A DNA stretch of 64,000 bases from Paenibacillus planticolens (GTDB lineage Bacteria; Bacillota; Bacilli; Paenibacillales; NBRC-103111), in NCBI RefSeq assembly GCF_013141725.1, contig NZ_WHNZ01000078.1, forward strand, positions 62,001-126,000, read 5' to 3'. Below the pieces are notes generated by a model. The model saw only the letters and a program-made list of their open reading frames with translations, searched no databases and was not told the DNA's origin. The first letter of the stretch is position 1. Every line of letters starts with the position of its first letter. This document shows positions 24,620 to 33,915 of this stretch, in pieces. A program made the position numbers and the translations under genes.

Positions 24620-25312
24620 ATGGATATTCTGACCATTTTTTTTCGTACCGTGCTGATCTATTTTGTCGTATTCCTCATGCTCCGTCTCATGGGAAAACGG
24701 GAAATCGGGAAGTTGTCGCTGTTTGATCTGGTCATTTCGATTATGATTGCCGAAATTGCTGTTTTCGTGCTGGAGGATGCAGCGAAACCGCTTATGGCCG
24801 GGCTCGTTCCAATGGCTACGCTAGTGCTTATCCAAATCTTTATTGCCTACATCACCCTGAAGAATAGAAATCTCAGGATTCTATTCGATGGAGAACCCAG
24901 CGTCATTATTAAAGAAGGCTTGATCGATCGGGAGGAAATGAGGAAGCACCGGTATAATTTGGATGATTTAATGCAGCAGTTAAGACAAAATAAGATCATG
25001 AATGTCGCCGATGTGGAGTTTGCCGTTCTTGAGCCTTCGGGGAAATTAAGCGTTGTGGAGAAAAGCCAGAAAGAGAAAGTAAAAGAGACCACCATAGACG
25101 AACATGGCCTCAAAGGCACGATTCGTTATGAGGGTCTTCCGCTGCCGCTCATTATGGATGGCAAAGTGCAGGATGATAATTTGGAAAAAATAGGGAAAAC
25201 GAGATTTTGGCTGAAAAACCAGCTGCAGATCAAAGGAGCGCGCGATTTCAAAGAAGTGTTTTACTGCTCCATTGATCATAGAGGGCGGATGTTCCTTGAC
25301 CGGAAGAGATAG
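24620..25312 (+). CDS. DUF421 membrane protein (YetF/YdfS-like)
   Basis: Protein of 230 residues with three N-terminal transmembrane helices (FRTVLIYFVVFLMLRLMGKREIGKLS is the family signature region) followed by a cytosolic DUF421 domain (LFDGEPSVIIKEG, DDLMQQLRQNKI). In B. subtilis such proteins are linked to spore properties and envelope functions, with no known reaction. The ATG at 24620 is chosen because GGGAGG lies eight bases upstream. Its stop is one base from the stop of convergent spoVB. Confidence 0.88.
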   Translation: MDILTIFFRTVLIYFVVFLMLRLMGKREIGKLSLFDLVISIMIAEIAVFVLEDAAKPLMAGLVPMATLVLIQIFIAYITLKNRNLRILFDGEPSVIIKEGLIDREEMRKHRYNLDDLMQQLRQNKIMNVADVEFAVLEPSGKLSVVEKSQKEKVKETTIDEHGLKGTIRYEGLPLPLIMDGKVQDDNLEKIGKTRFWLKNQLQIKGARDFKEVFYCSIDHRGRMFLDRKR

Positions 25313-25313
25313 G

Positions 25314-26879
25314 TTAACGGATAATTCTTTTGCCCAAGTTCATGACTCGGGTCAGATCTTTCAAACGAATCAGTCGGAAAACGGTAATGAAAAACATATA
25401 CACGACAATACCTGTAAGAGACGAAGCTGCAAAACGAAGCCATTCAACAGAAGTCCAGGGGACATACATGATGAAGTAGCAGGATAGGCCGGAAAGTGCC
25501 ATTGCCGCTCCTATTTTCCCGAAATCGCTGCCTTCCATGCGGAATTTCAACAAGCGCACAACACTGTTCCAATGCAGGAGCGTAACCAGTACAATATTAA
25601 CATTGATGGCAAAAACGGCTCCGTGAATGCCAAGCTCCGGTTTGCTGGCCAGCCAATAAATAAGGATCAGCTTGACGCTCGAGCCTATGAGCGTGTTGAT
25701 TAGCGCGGCGCCGGGCTTGTTCAAAGCTTGTAAAGTCGATTGCAGAGGCGCTTGAAAATAAATGAATATGGCGATAGGAGCCATCATTTTCAGCATGACG
25801 CCTACATCGGGTTGATTGTACATATACCTGCAGATCGGCTCAGCGAGCACGAACATGAGGACCGCGAACGGTGCTCCGGTGACTAGCGCCAGCTTCAAGG
25901 ATTGATGCAGACGCGCATGGATGGTTTTGATATCTTTGCGGGCGGCGGCTTCGCTTAAGGAGGGGACAAGCGAGACCGATAAGGACATGGTCAGTGCGCT
26001 GGGCAGCAGAATGATGGGAATCACCATCCCTTGTAAAGCGCCATATTGGGCTGTAGCGAGCGACGTGGTAATGCCGGCAATGGCCAGACTTTGCGCAATT
26101 AGAATGGATTCAAACAGGTAAGAGCTTGCGCCAATCAGCTTGCTTCCGGTAATCGGAATCGAGATGCGCAGAATTCTGCGGAAATTAGCCAGCCGGCCAT
26201 TCGTTTTCGTTGTGCCGATGTTGGCGACAGGCAGTTTGGGGGACGATTTCTTGTCGTACCTGAAATGGATGGCTAGCACAGCCAGTCCGCCAATTTCACC
26301 GGCAAGAACACCCACCATGGCCCCGGCCGCGGCATATTCGATCCCGTAAGGGATCATTACATACGAGCATAGAAGCACCATCACAATGCGAATCAGTGTT
26401 TCCATGATTTGCGAAGTGGCTGTAGGAATCATATTCTGTCTGCCCTGAAAGTAACCACGGTATACGGCGGAGATCCCAATGATCGGGATCATAGGACTCA
26501 TGCACAGGAACGTGTAATAAACGCGTGTGTCCGTTAACAGATGGGAGGTTATCCAAGAGGCTCCCGCAACGCAGGCAATTGTAAATAGAACGCTAAGGGC
26601 AATTGTCAAAGCTAAAGAAATTCGCAGAATGCTGCGGATTCTCGTTTCGTTGCGCTCGGCTTCGGCTTCCGCAATCAGCTTGGCAATCGCAACAGGAATA
26701 CCGCCTGTAATGATCGTCAGAATGACGGAGAGGAAAGGCCAACCCATATGATAAATGCCTATGCCTTCTGCGCCGATGACACGCGGCAACGTTATTCTGG
26801 GTATGAAGCCGAGAATACGGTTCAAAATGCCTGCGGCCAAAAGAATCATCGTACCTCTGATAAACGATTGCTTGGTCAT
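25314..26879 (-). CDS. spoVB: Stage V sporulation protein B (MOP-family flippase)
   Basis: Polytopic protein of 521 residues with about 14 hydrophobic helices of the multidrug/oligosaccharidyl-lipid/polysaccharide exporter superfamily. The start (TKQSFIRGTMILLAAGILNRILGFIPRI) and YRGYFQGRQNMIPTATSQI are typical of SpoVB, thought to move a lipid-linked precursor for the spore cortex. It lies next to a yrzE-like gene and comN as in Bacillus, although orientation differs. Confidence 0.92.
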   Translation of the reverse strand: MTKQSFIRGTMILLAAGILNRILGFIPRITLPRVIGAEGIGIYHMGWPFLSVILTIITGGIPVAIAKLIAEAEAERNETRIRSILRISLALTIALSVLFTIACVAGASWITSHLLTDTRVYYTFLCMSPMIPIIGISAVYRGYFQGRQNMIPTATSQIMETLIRIVMVLLCSYVMIPYGIEYAAAGAMVGVLAGEIGGLAVLAIHFRYDKKSSPKLPVANIGTTKTNGRLANFRRILRISIPITGSKLIGASSYLFESILIAQSLAIAGITTSLATAQYGALQGMVIPIILLPSALTMSLSVSLVPSLSEAAARKDIKTIHARLHQSLKLALVTGAPFAVLMFVLAEPICRYMYNQPDVGVMLKMMAPIAIFIYFQAPLQSTLQALNKPGAALINTLIGSSVKLILIYWLASKPELGIHGAVFAINVNIVLVTLLHWNSVVRLLKFRMEGSDFGKIGAAMALSGLSCYFIMYVPWTSVEWLRFAASSLTGIVVYMFFITVFRLIRLKDLTRVMNLGKRIIR

Positions 26880-27042
26880 GCCATACCCTCTTCCGATACT
26901 TGTCTTACACTATGGATATGCGCGGGTTGGTGGGGCTCATGCTAACATTTTATGGACAGGTCAAAGCTTGGCAGGAAAAAGGCAGGTGAACATCGAATGT
27001 ATCCAATGATTCAGATAAATCGAACCTTAGGAGGATCTCTCT

Positions 27043-27396
27043 ATGAATGGAGAAGATAACGATCAAGTGCCTCATCATCCTGAGGACAAGGAGAATGCAC
27101 AGCTTGAGGAAGGAGAGTCTGCTCCCCCGGATACGGAAGAGGAAGCCGGGATTGATCTTTCCGATTTTGAACTGAACGAAATTATCGAGAGCCTTTGCTT
27201 GAGCAAAGTCGAGGAATTTGTACTGCTTGGCTATGAACATGTCACCGGGAAAGAGATTTGGGATTGTGTGAGTGACAAGTACCGTAAAACGGGTGTCCCT
27301 TCTCTTCATCAAATTGTGAATGACATTTTATCACTGAAATCGACCCAGTTTATGAACTGGATGACGATAAGTATGTATAGAGGGGCCCAATTCTAA
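27043..27396 (+). CDS. comN: Post-transcriptional regulator ComN
   Basis: Small cytosolic protein of 117 residues. The first 45 residues are acidic and low-complexity; the rest forms the ComN domain (ELNEIIESLCLSKVEEFVLLGYEHV, IVNDILSLKSTQFMNW). In B. subtilis ComN controls comE competence mRNA and binds DivIVA. The gene sits between spoVB and secD, the same neighbourhood. RBS TAGGAGG precedes the ATG. Confidence 0.87.
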   Translation: MNGEDNDQVPHHPEDKENAQLEEGESAPPDTEEEAGIDLSDFELNEIIESLCLSKVEEFVLLGYEHVTGKEIWDCVSDKYRKTGVPSLHQIVNDILSLKSTQFMNWMTISMYRGAQF

Positions 27397-27429
27397 GAAA
27401 AGGGCTTATTTTTCATGAAGCGACTTAAA

Positions 27430-27458
27430 TTGACTCGATTTTCAGACCTGTATATAAT
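27430..27458 (+). promoter_or_regulatory. SigA promoter of secD-secF
   Basis: TTGACT (27430-27435), 17-base spacer, TATAAT (27453-27458), 36 bases before secD. Confidence 0.85.
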
Positions 27459-27493
27459 AGGCATATTGAGTATTGAAGGGAGACAAGCAAGAG

Positions 27494-28729
27494 ATGCTGG
27501 ATTGGAAAAGAATATCGTTCTTTTTTCTAACGGTTGTAATTGTTCTTGGCGCAATCGGAGCAACAAGCCCTAGACTTGTAGAACGAATCAAGCTTGGATT
27601 GGATTTAAAAGGCGGATTTGAAATTTTGTACACCGCAGAGCCTTTAACAGCTGGACAACCTTTAACTAAGGAAACGCTTACGCAAGCGGCGGAAAGTCTT
27701 GCTAAACGGGCTGACTCCCTTGGTGTAGCAGAACCAGAGGTCTACCCGGAAGGATCAGATCGAATTCGCGTACGTCTTGCCGGCGTGGAGAACGAGGAAG
27801 AAGTTAGATCCTTGATGTCCAAACCGTCTGTTCTTACCTTCAGAGGTCCGGATGGCACCGTCTACATGAACGGTACGGATTTCGTAGAAAACGCGGCGAA
27901 ATTGAGCTACGATCCGAACACGAAACAGCCGATTGTAGAAATCAAAATGAAAAGCCGTGAGAAGTTTAAGGAAGTAACGACGAAGCTGGTTGGCAGCACC
28001 TTGTCCATTTATTTGGATGATCAAGTGCAATCGACAGCATCCGTTAATTTCCCGATTGACAGCGATTCCGCTATTATTACACAAACAAGCGTAACAGAAG
28101 CGACGAAAGTAGCGAAAATGATTAACTTAGGGGCAATGCCGCTGAAGTTAACCGAGAAATACATTCAACGTGTTGATGCGACGCTGGGTAAAGCCTCCCT
28201 GCACCAAACGGCACGCGCAGGGCTGATTGCATCGATCCTGATTTTCCTCTTTATGGTGCTGTACTATCGTGCACCGGGGCTTGTTGCGGCGTTCACGCTC
28301 ATTACATACATTTGGGTGCTGCTGGCAATTTTCGACTTTATGAATGCGACCTTGACGCTGCCGGGTATCGCAGCCCTCGTATTGGGAGCGGGTATGGCAG
28401 TTGACGCAAACATTATTACATACGAAAGAATTCGTGAAGAAATTCGCGCGGGCAAGAGCATTCTTTCATCCTTGAAAGCGGGCTCCAAACACTCCTTCCG
28501 TACCATTATGGACGCCAACGTCACGAACTTGATCGCCGGTATTGTTCTGTATTATGTAGGAAACGGCGCGATTCGCGGCTTCGCGGTTATTACGATGTTA
28601 AGTATTGTTATCAGTATCTTAACGAACGTTGTTTTCTCCAGATGGCTGTTGCATCTGATCATACGAGGCAACTTGCTCAAAAAGCCAAGTTATTTCGGTG
28701 TGAAGGAGGCAGACATTCGTGGACTCTAA
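27494..28729 (+). CDS. secD: Protein translocase subunit SecD
   Basis: Membrane subunit that uses the proton gradient to aid late steps of Sec export. The 411-residue protein has an N-terminal helix, KLGLDLKGGFEILY, an extracellular P1 domain, and a C-terminal RND-type membrane domain with PGIAALVLGAGMAVDANIIT. It is compact, as in other Firmicutes. The ATG at 27494 (MLDWKRIS) follows GAAGGGAGA by eleven bases. secF overlaps its 3' end by 11 bases; B. subtilis has the two fused. Confidence 0.95.
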   Translation: MLDWKRISFFFLTVVIVLGAIGATSPRLVERIKLGLDLKGGFEILYTAEPLTAGQPLTKETLTQAAESLAKRADSLGVAEPEVYPEGSDRIRVRLAGVENEEEVRSLMSKPSVLTFRGPDGTVYMNGTDFVENAAKLSYDPNTKQPIVEIKMKSREKFKEVTTKLVGSTLSIYLDDQVQSTASVNFPIDSDSAIITQTSVTEATKVAKMINLGAMPLKLTEKYIQRVDATLGKASLHQTARAGLIASILIFLFMVLYYRAPGLVAAFTLITYIWVLLAIFDFMNATLTLPGIAALVLGAGMAVDANIITYERIREEIRAGKSILSSLKAGSKHSFRTIMDANVTNLIAGIVLYYVGNGAIRGFAVITMLSIVISILTNVVFSRWLLHLIIRGNLLKKPSYFGVKEADIRGL

Positions 28730-29645
28730 AAACAAGTTTGACTTTGTAAGAACGCGCAACAAATTTTTTGGAATTTCGATTGTACTTCTTGTCATTGGTC
28801 TGGCTTTCGTCCTGATCTCGGGAATGAACTTCGGCGTCGACTTCAAAGCAGGAACGAATATCGATCTTGTCGTCGGCAAACAGTTGGACAAAGCGAAAGT
28901 GGATGAGCTTCTGAAAGGTCTTGTATCGAGCGGCGATTTGAAGTCGCGCTATGCGGACCCGACGATCGGCGGGAATAACAGCGACCGGGTCTCGATCCGT
29001 TTCGACGATGTTCTTAACGATGATACGGTTAATAAAATTCAGGCAGCTTTCGCAACTGCTTATAGCACAGAGGTTTCCAAAGAAATTAACACGGTCGATC
29101 CTCAATTGGCCAAAGAATTGCTGCTTAAAGCCGTGTATGCGGTAGCTATTGCCAGCGTATTGATTTGCGTATATGTCAGCATCCGGTTTGAATGGCGCTT
29201 TGCGATTGCCGCGATTATTGCTATTTTGCACGATGCTTTCATGGTTATCGCGGTATTTGCTATTTTCCGTTTAGAGGTTAACTTGCCGTTTTTGGCGGCG
29301 GTTTTGACGACAATCGGTTATTCCATCAACGATAAAATCGTTATTTTTGACCGCATCCGTGAAAACTTAAGATTTGCCAAGCTCAAAACGGATGAGGACC
29401 TCGTTGCCTTGGTCAACGATAGTATTTGGCAGACGATGGCGCGGAATATCAATACCGTTCTCGTGGTATTGATTGCGGCAGGCTGCTTGTACATATTCGG
29501 AAGCGAGTCCATTAAGCTGTTCGCACTTGCGAAGCTGGTCGGTTTGACAAGCGGTGCTTACTCATCTATCGTTATTGCTTGTTCGCTCTGGTACCTCTTG
29601 AAAAGAAAATCGTTACGTAGTTCTAAAAAGAAAGCTGCAGCGTAA
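28719..29645 (+). CDS. secF: Protein translocase subunit SecF
   Basis: Partner of SecD; 308 residues with six membrane helices. Recognisable pieces are the D-F-K-A-G stretch (GMNFGVDFKAGTN) and the membrane-domain motif TTIGYSINDKIVIFDRIREN. The GTG start at 28719 has AAGGAGG nine bases upstream, inside secD, so translation is probably coupled. Confidence 0.95.
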   Translation: MDSKNKFDFVRTRNKFFGISIVLLVIGLAFVLISGMNFGVDFKAGTNIDLVVGKQLDKAKVDELLKGLVSSGDLKSRYADPTIGGNNSDRVSIRFDDVLNDDTVNKIQAAFATAYSTEVSKEINTVDPQLAKELLLKAVYAVAIASVLICVYVSIRFEWRFAIAAIIAILHDAFMVIAVFAIFRLEVNLPFLAAVLTTIGYSINDKIVIFDRIRENLRFAKLKTDEDLVALVNDSIWQTMARNINTVLVVLIAAGCLYIFGSESIKLFALAKLVGLTSGAYSSIVIACSLWYLLKRKSLRSSKKKAAA

Positions 29646-29659
29646 TAACCATAATAACC

Positions 29660-29685
29660 GGCCGCGTGAATGTTGCGCGGCCTTT
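29660..29685 (+). terminator. Hairpin after secF, weak terminator
   Basis: GGCCGCG pairs perfectly with CGCGGCC, but only TTTG follows, so read-through into the next gene is likely. Confidence 0.5.
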
Positions 29686-29710
29686 GTATCCGTTCAGGGG
29701 GAGTGTCAGC

Positions 29711-30664
29711 GTGAAAGACGAGCGTTTTCAAAAGACGGAATTCGCTATATGGGGCGGTATCGCCGGCAATGCAGTTCTTGCGTGTCTGAAAGGGATTGTT
29801 GGGGTTATGGTGCAAAGCTCAGCCCTGTTAGCTGACGCGGCGCATTCGGCATCGGGGGCAATCGCCTCCTCCGCTGCACTGCTTCGAATACGATCGGCAA
29901 GATTGTCGCCCGAGGCAGCGAATCCCCATGAACCGGAGAAAAAAGTTTCTGTCGCAACCATTTTGCTGGCTATCGTCGTCCTGGTTGTTGGTATTGAGAT
30001 GGGCATCTCTGCGATTAAAAACATGTGGGCCGGGCCGGAACATGTCATCAAGAATTACGCACTCGTTGCGCTTGGCATTTCTCTCGCTGTCAAAGAAATC
30101 ATGTATCAATACGCGATCAGGATGGCCAGACGAATCGGCTCTCAGGAATTAATTTCCAATAGCAGGGGACATCGATCCGATATATACTCTACTATTGTGG
30201 CTCTAATCGGAGTATTCGGCGCTGCGCTGGCCGGTTACTTGGATGTATCTTTCCTTTATTATATGGATCCTTTAGCAGGAATCATCGTCTCTCTTTTGAT
30301 CGTTAGGATGGGATATTCTCTCGTAAGGGCAGCATTACATAAAAAGCAGGAGTACGTCCTGCAGCAGGAAGATGCTGACGATTTGATTGCCGTGGTTCAA
30401 CTGGTCAAAGGCGTGGTCACGGTAGATGACCTAAGGGCCAGAGAGCAAGGACATTATGTCGTCGTCGATATCAAAATCAGCGTGAATCCAAGGGTATCGG
30501 TATGGGAAGGGCATGAAATTTCCAAAAAGGTTAAACAGCAGTTGATGAAACGATTCCATCATGTATCGGATGTGGTTGTGCATGTGGCCCCTTACGATGC
30601 AGGTTATCCCTATAAGCATACAACGGATTCAGAGCTCAGCGAGCTCCCGTCTGTCATTCATTAA
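29711..30664 (+). CDS. Cation diffusion facilitator transporter
   Basis: Divalent-metal/H+ antiporter of 317 residues. It has about six membrane helices with the two metal-binding stretches LLADAAHSASG and NSRGHRSDIYSTI (the HxxxD of helix 5), then a cytosolic C-terminal domain (VVDIKISVNPRVSVWEGHEI, DVVVHVAP). Zn, Mn or Fe are possible cargoes; none can be chosen from sequence. The GTG at 29711 is supported by AGGGGGAG seven bases upstream. Confidence 0.88.
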   Translation: MKDERFQKTEFAIWGGIAGNAVLACLKGIVGVMVQSSALLADAAHSASGAIASSAALLRIRSARLSPEAANPHEPEKKVSVATILLAIVVLVVGIEMGISAIKNMWAGPEHVIKNYALVALGISLAVKEIMYQYAIRMARRIGSQELISNSRGHRSDIYSTIVALIGVFGAALAGYLDVSFLYYMDPLAGIIVSLLIVRMGYSLVRAALHKKQEYVLQQEDADDLIAVVQLVKGVVTVDDLRAREQGHYVVVDIKISVNPRVSVWEGHEISKKVKQQLMKRFHHVSDVVVHVAPYDAGYPYKHTTDSELSELPSVIH

Positions 30665-30727
30665 TCATAGCAGCAACGCTTACGAAGAAAGTTTTCCTCG
30701 CGGAAAACGCTAAGGAGGACACACCGA

Positions 30728-33175
30728 GTGCTAGCACCAAAGGCAAGATGGAGCATTGGAAATGCGGATGAAATGCTCATAGAAACTTTTGTGCGCGAGC
30801 TTCAGATCGAACCGCTTGTGGCCAGACTGCTTGTTCTCCGAGACATAAGGACCGTGCCGGATGCCGAACAATTTATGCATGGCGGGGTTCAGCATTATCA
30901 TGATCCGTATTTGCTGGACGGAATGGGTTCGGCAGTAGAGCGTATCCGGAAAGCTATCCAGAACGATGAATTTATCCGGGTGTATGGGGATTACGATGCC
31001 GATGGCGTAAGCAGCACCTCGCTCATGTATCATTTGTTAAAAGGCTTGGGCGCCCGGTTTGATACGTATATCCCGCATCGCATTCGTGAAGGCTATGGTC
31101 TGAACCGCGCTGCGGTTGGCTTAGCCAAAGAACAAGGCGTCGATTTATTAATTACCGTGGACACGGGCATAAGCGCCGTTCAAGAAATAGCTTATTGCCA
31201 GGAACTGGGCATAGATGTTATTGTTACAGATCACCATGAGCCTCCGGAGCACCTGCCCCAGGCTTTGTCGGTCATTAATCCTAAGAAGCCGGGATGCCCG
31301 TATCCTTTTAAACATCTCGCGGGCGTCGGCGTTGCCTTAAAGCTGGCCCATGCCTTGCTGGACAGGCTGCCGGAAGAACTGCTTGAATTTGCGGCGCTTG
31401 GCACGGTGGCGGATTTAATGCCCCTAACGGGAGAGAATCGGTTAATCGTCAAACAAGGCCTGCAGCGCATGCAGGAATCAGCCTACGCAGGATTTCGTTC
31501 CCTCATCGGTGTTTCGGGCATTGAACGCAAGGAAGTGACGGCAGGACATATCGGCTTCTCTCTTGCGCCACGAATCAACGCCAGCGGCCGGTTGGAAGCG
31601 GCGGATATTGCTGTTAAACTGTTGACAACAACAGATGAGACCGAAGCAGAGCATATTGCTTATGAATTGGATATGTTGAATAAAGAGCGTCAGCTTATCG
31701 TTGAAGAAATGGCGAAAGAAGCCTTTGTTCTGGCTGAGGAGCAGCAAGCCACCGGCTTGGACAAAGTGATCGTCGTTGCGAAGGAAGGGTGGAACGTCGG
31801 GGTTGTCGGCATTGTAGCCTCCAAAATCGTGGAGAAATTTTATCGCCCGACCTTGGTGCTCAGCATAGACCCGCAGACAGGAATAGCCAAAGGCTCGGCA
31901 CGGTCCATCGCCGGCTTTGACTTGCACAAGGCTTTGACGGCCTGTGAAGAGTGGCTTGACCACTATGGCGGTCACCAAGCTGCGGCAGGCATGAGCTTAA
32001 GCAGCACTCATCTGGAGGCATTCACACATAAGCTGAATGAACTGGCGGCTGCGACACTGACGGACCAAGATTTCATCCCTTTATTAAGGGCTGATGCCGT
32101 ATGCAGCTTGCCCGACGTTCCGATCGCAAGCATCGAGGCGCTGGAGAAGCTGGCTCCGTTCGGCATGGGCAATCCGGCCCCCAGATTCATGTTCACCGAT
32201 TTGCTGCTTGGCGACATCCGAACCATGGGGAAGGAGAAGCAGCATCTGAAGCTCGCGCTCTCTCAGGCCAAGGATGAAGTAAGCTGCTCGGTGGAAGCCG
32301 TCGGTTTCAGCAAAGGCAGCTTGGCAGGACTAATCGCGCCGGCGGCTAAGGTCGATGTGCTTGGCGAGCTGTCCATCAACGAGTGGAACGGTGTGCGCAA
32401 GCCTCAAATCGTCATGCAGGATTTGAAAATCACACATATGCAGCTCTTTGACTGGCGGGGGGCCGGACAATTGAGCGCAAAGCTGAATACGCTTCAGAGT
32501 TCCCTTGCTTCAAGCGCTGCTAACAGTCAAGTGCCGGCTATCGTCCTTTTTGACGAGACGGATGCGGGGGCATTTGCGGCCACTGCGTTTCAAATTGGCG
32601 ACTCGGTTCCCTTTTGGATCGTTCAAGAGAGCGGACAATTGCGGCCAGGCAACGCAAGTGCCGGACAGCTCGATTTTGCCCATATGAAGGATATTATTCT
32701 GTATACGATCCCAAGGAGCATCGCCGGTTTACAGAGCGTTTTGCAGCAAGCTGCAGGGATGATGCGCTGTTACCCTGTATTTGCAGATTTAGGTCCTGAC
32801 AGCGGAAGCACGTTGCCGTCTCGAGAAATGTTCAAGATGATGTACGGCACTTTGCAAAAAGAAGGCTCATTGAATGTTCAGGATGTACGCGTCATGACCT
32901 CTTTTAGCCGAAGATCGGGCCTGTCACCGGCGATGATTCAATTTATTATATCGGTGTTTGAAGAACTGGCGTTTATCGAAAGACAAGGCGCTATCGTGAA
33001 GCTGCATGCGTCACCGGCAAAGAAAGATCTTACAGCATCCCGCATCTATCAGCATAGAATGAATCGTCAGGAAGTTGAATCGATCGTGATGTATTCTTCG
33101 GCTAAAGAACTAGAGCAGTGGATTGCTCAACAGATAAATAAAGAAGAAAAACAATTATTGGAGGAAATCATATGA
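30728..33175 (+). CDS. recJ: Single-stranded-DNA-specific exonuclease RecJ
   Basis: 5'-to-3' ssDNA exonuclease for recombination and mismatch repair. The 815-residue protein has DHH-family motifs: VYGDYDADGVSS, VDTGIS, VTDHHEPP, the DHHA1 region with GGHQAAAG, and an OB-fold. The C-terminal extension of roughly 240 residues is typical of Firmicute RecJ. GTG start after CTAAGGAGG. It overlaps apt by four bases. Confidence 0.95.
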   Translation: MLAPKARWSIGNADEMLIETFVRELQIEPLVARLLVLRDIRTVPDAEQFMHGGVQHYHDPYLLDGMGSAVERIRKAIQNDEFIRVYGDYDADGVSSTSLMYHLLKGLGARFDTYIPHRIREGYGLNRAAVGLAKEQGVDLLITVDTGISAVQEIAYCQELGIDVIVTDHHEPPEHLPQALSVINPKKPGCPYPFKHLAGVGVALKLAHALLDRLPEELLEFAALGTVADLMPLTGENRLIVKQGLQRMQESAYAGFRSLIGVSGIERKEVTAGHIGFSLAPRINASGRLEAADIAVKLLTTTDETEAEHIAYELDMLNKERQLIVEEMAKEAFVLAEEQQATGLDKVIVVAKEGWNVGVVGIVASKIVEKFYRPTLVLSIDPQTGIAKGSARSIAGFDLHKALTACEEWLDHYGGHQAAAGMSLSSTHLEAFTHKLNELAAATLTDQDFIPLLRADAVCSLPDVPIASIEALEKLAPFGMGNPAPRFMFTDLLLGDIRTMGKEKQHLKLALSQAKDEVSCSVEAVGFSKGSLAGLIAPAAKVDVLGELSINEWNGVRKPQIVMQDLKITHMQLFDWRGAGQLSAKLNTLQSSLASSAANSQVPAIVLFDETDAGAFAATAFQIGDSVPFWIVQESGQLRPGNASAGQLDFAHMKDIILYTIPRSIAGLQSVLQQAAGMMRCYPVFADLGPDSGSTLPSREMFKMMYGTLQKEGSLNVQDVRVMTSFSRRSGLSPAMIQFIISVFEELAFIERQGAIVKLHASPAKKDLTASRIYQHRMNRQEVESIVMYSSAKELEQWIAQQINKEEKQLLEEII

Positions 33176-33684
33176 ATTTCAAAGATTATATCCGCGTTAT
33201 CCCAGACTTCCCGCAACCGGGCATCCGCTTTAAAGATATCACTACATTGCTGCAAGACGGCCCTGTGTATAAAGAAGCGATTGATCAGTTGAAACAAATG
33301 GTAAAAGAGAAAGAAATTGATGTCATTGCCGGTCCTGAGGCTCGCGGCTTCGTAATCGGCGCTCCGCTCGCTTATGCGCTTGGCGTAGGCTTTATTCCGA
33401 TTCGCAAAAGCGGTAAATTGCCTGGCGAGACGATTGAAGTGGACTATGCGCTTGAGTATGGCAAAGATAAATTAGCGATGCACAAGGATGCGATTAAACC
33501 GGGGCAAAAAGTTCTGATCGCCGATGACCTGCTTGCAACAGGCGGAACGATTCAATCTTCCATCGACCTGATTAAACAGCTTGGCGGAGAAATTGTCGGA
33601 GCGGCATTCCTGATTGAGCTTTCCTACCTGGAAGGCAGAAACAAGTTTGATGGTTTAGATGTGGTTTCCTTAGTTCAATATTAA
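33172..33684 (+). CDS. apt: Adenine phosphoribosyltransferase
   Basis: Purine salvage enzyme making AMP from adenine and PRPP. The 170-residue protein starts YIRVIPDFPQPGIRFKDIT and has the PRPP-binding loop VLIADDLLATGGT and AGPEARGFVIG. The start codon overlaps the recJ stop (ATGA), so it is translated in a coupled way. Confidence 0.97.
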   Translation: MNFKDYIRVIPDFPQPGIRFKDITTLLQDGPVYKEAIDQLKQMVKEKEIDVIAGPEARGFVIGAPLAYALGVGFIPIRKSGKLPGETIEVDYALEYGKDKLAMHKDAIKPGQKVLIADDLLATGGTIQSSIDLIKQLGGEIVGAAFLIELSYLEGRNKFDGLDVVSLVQY

Positions 33685-33692
33685 AATAATGG

Positions 33693-33724
33693 AAAGAATC
33701 GAATTTTTATTCGATTCTTTTTTG
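33693..33724 (+). terminator. Terminator after apt
   Basis: AAAGAATCGAAT, TTTT loop, ATTCGATTCTTT, then T. The following 190 bases also contain GCCTGC-CTT-GCAGGC (near 33823-33837), a second small hairpin before relA. Confidence 0.9.
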
Positions 33725-33915
33725 TACCTTGATAGGCCGGTAAGGCAGGCATAACTTCTATGGATTTGAGGCGAAATGCTGGTTTTTGTCGAAAGTATCG
33801 TACCGCCTAGTTGACGCGGAGCCTGCCTTGCAGGCATAATGAATAAAAATCGACTAAAGATAAGCGGTTGAAAAGTTCGCTTTTCAAACAACTTTTAAAG
33901 GGAATGGGTAGATGC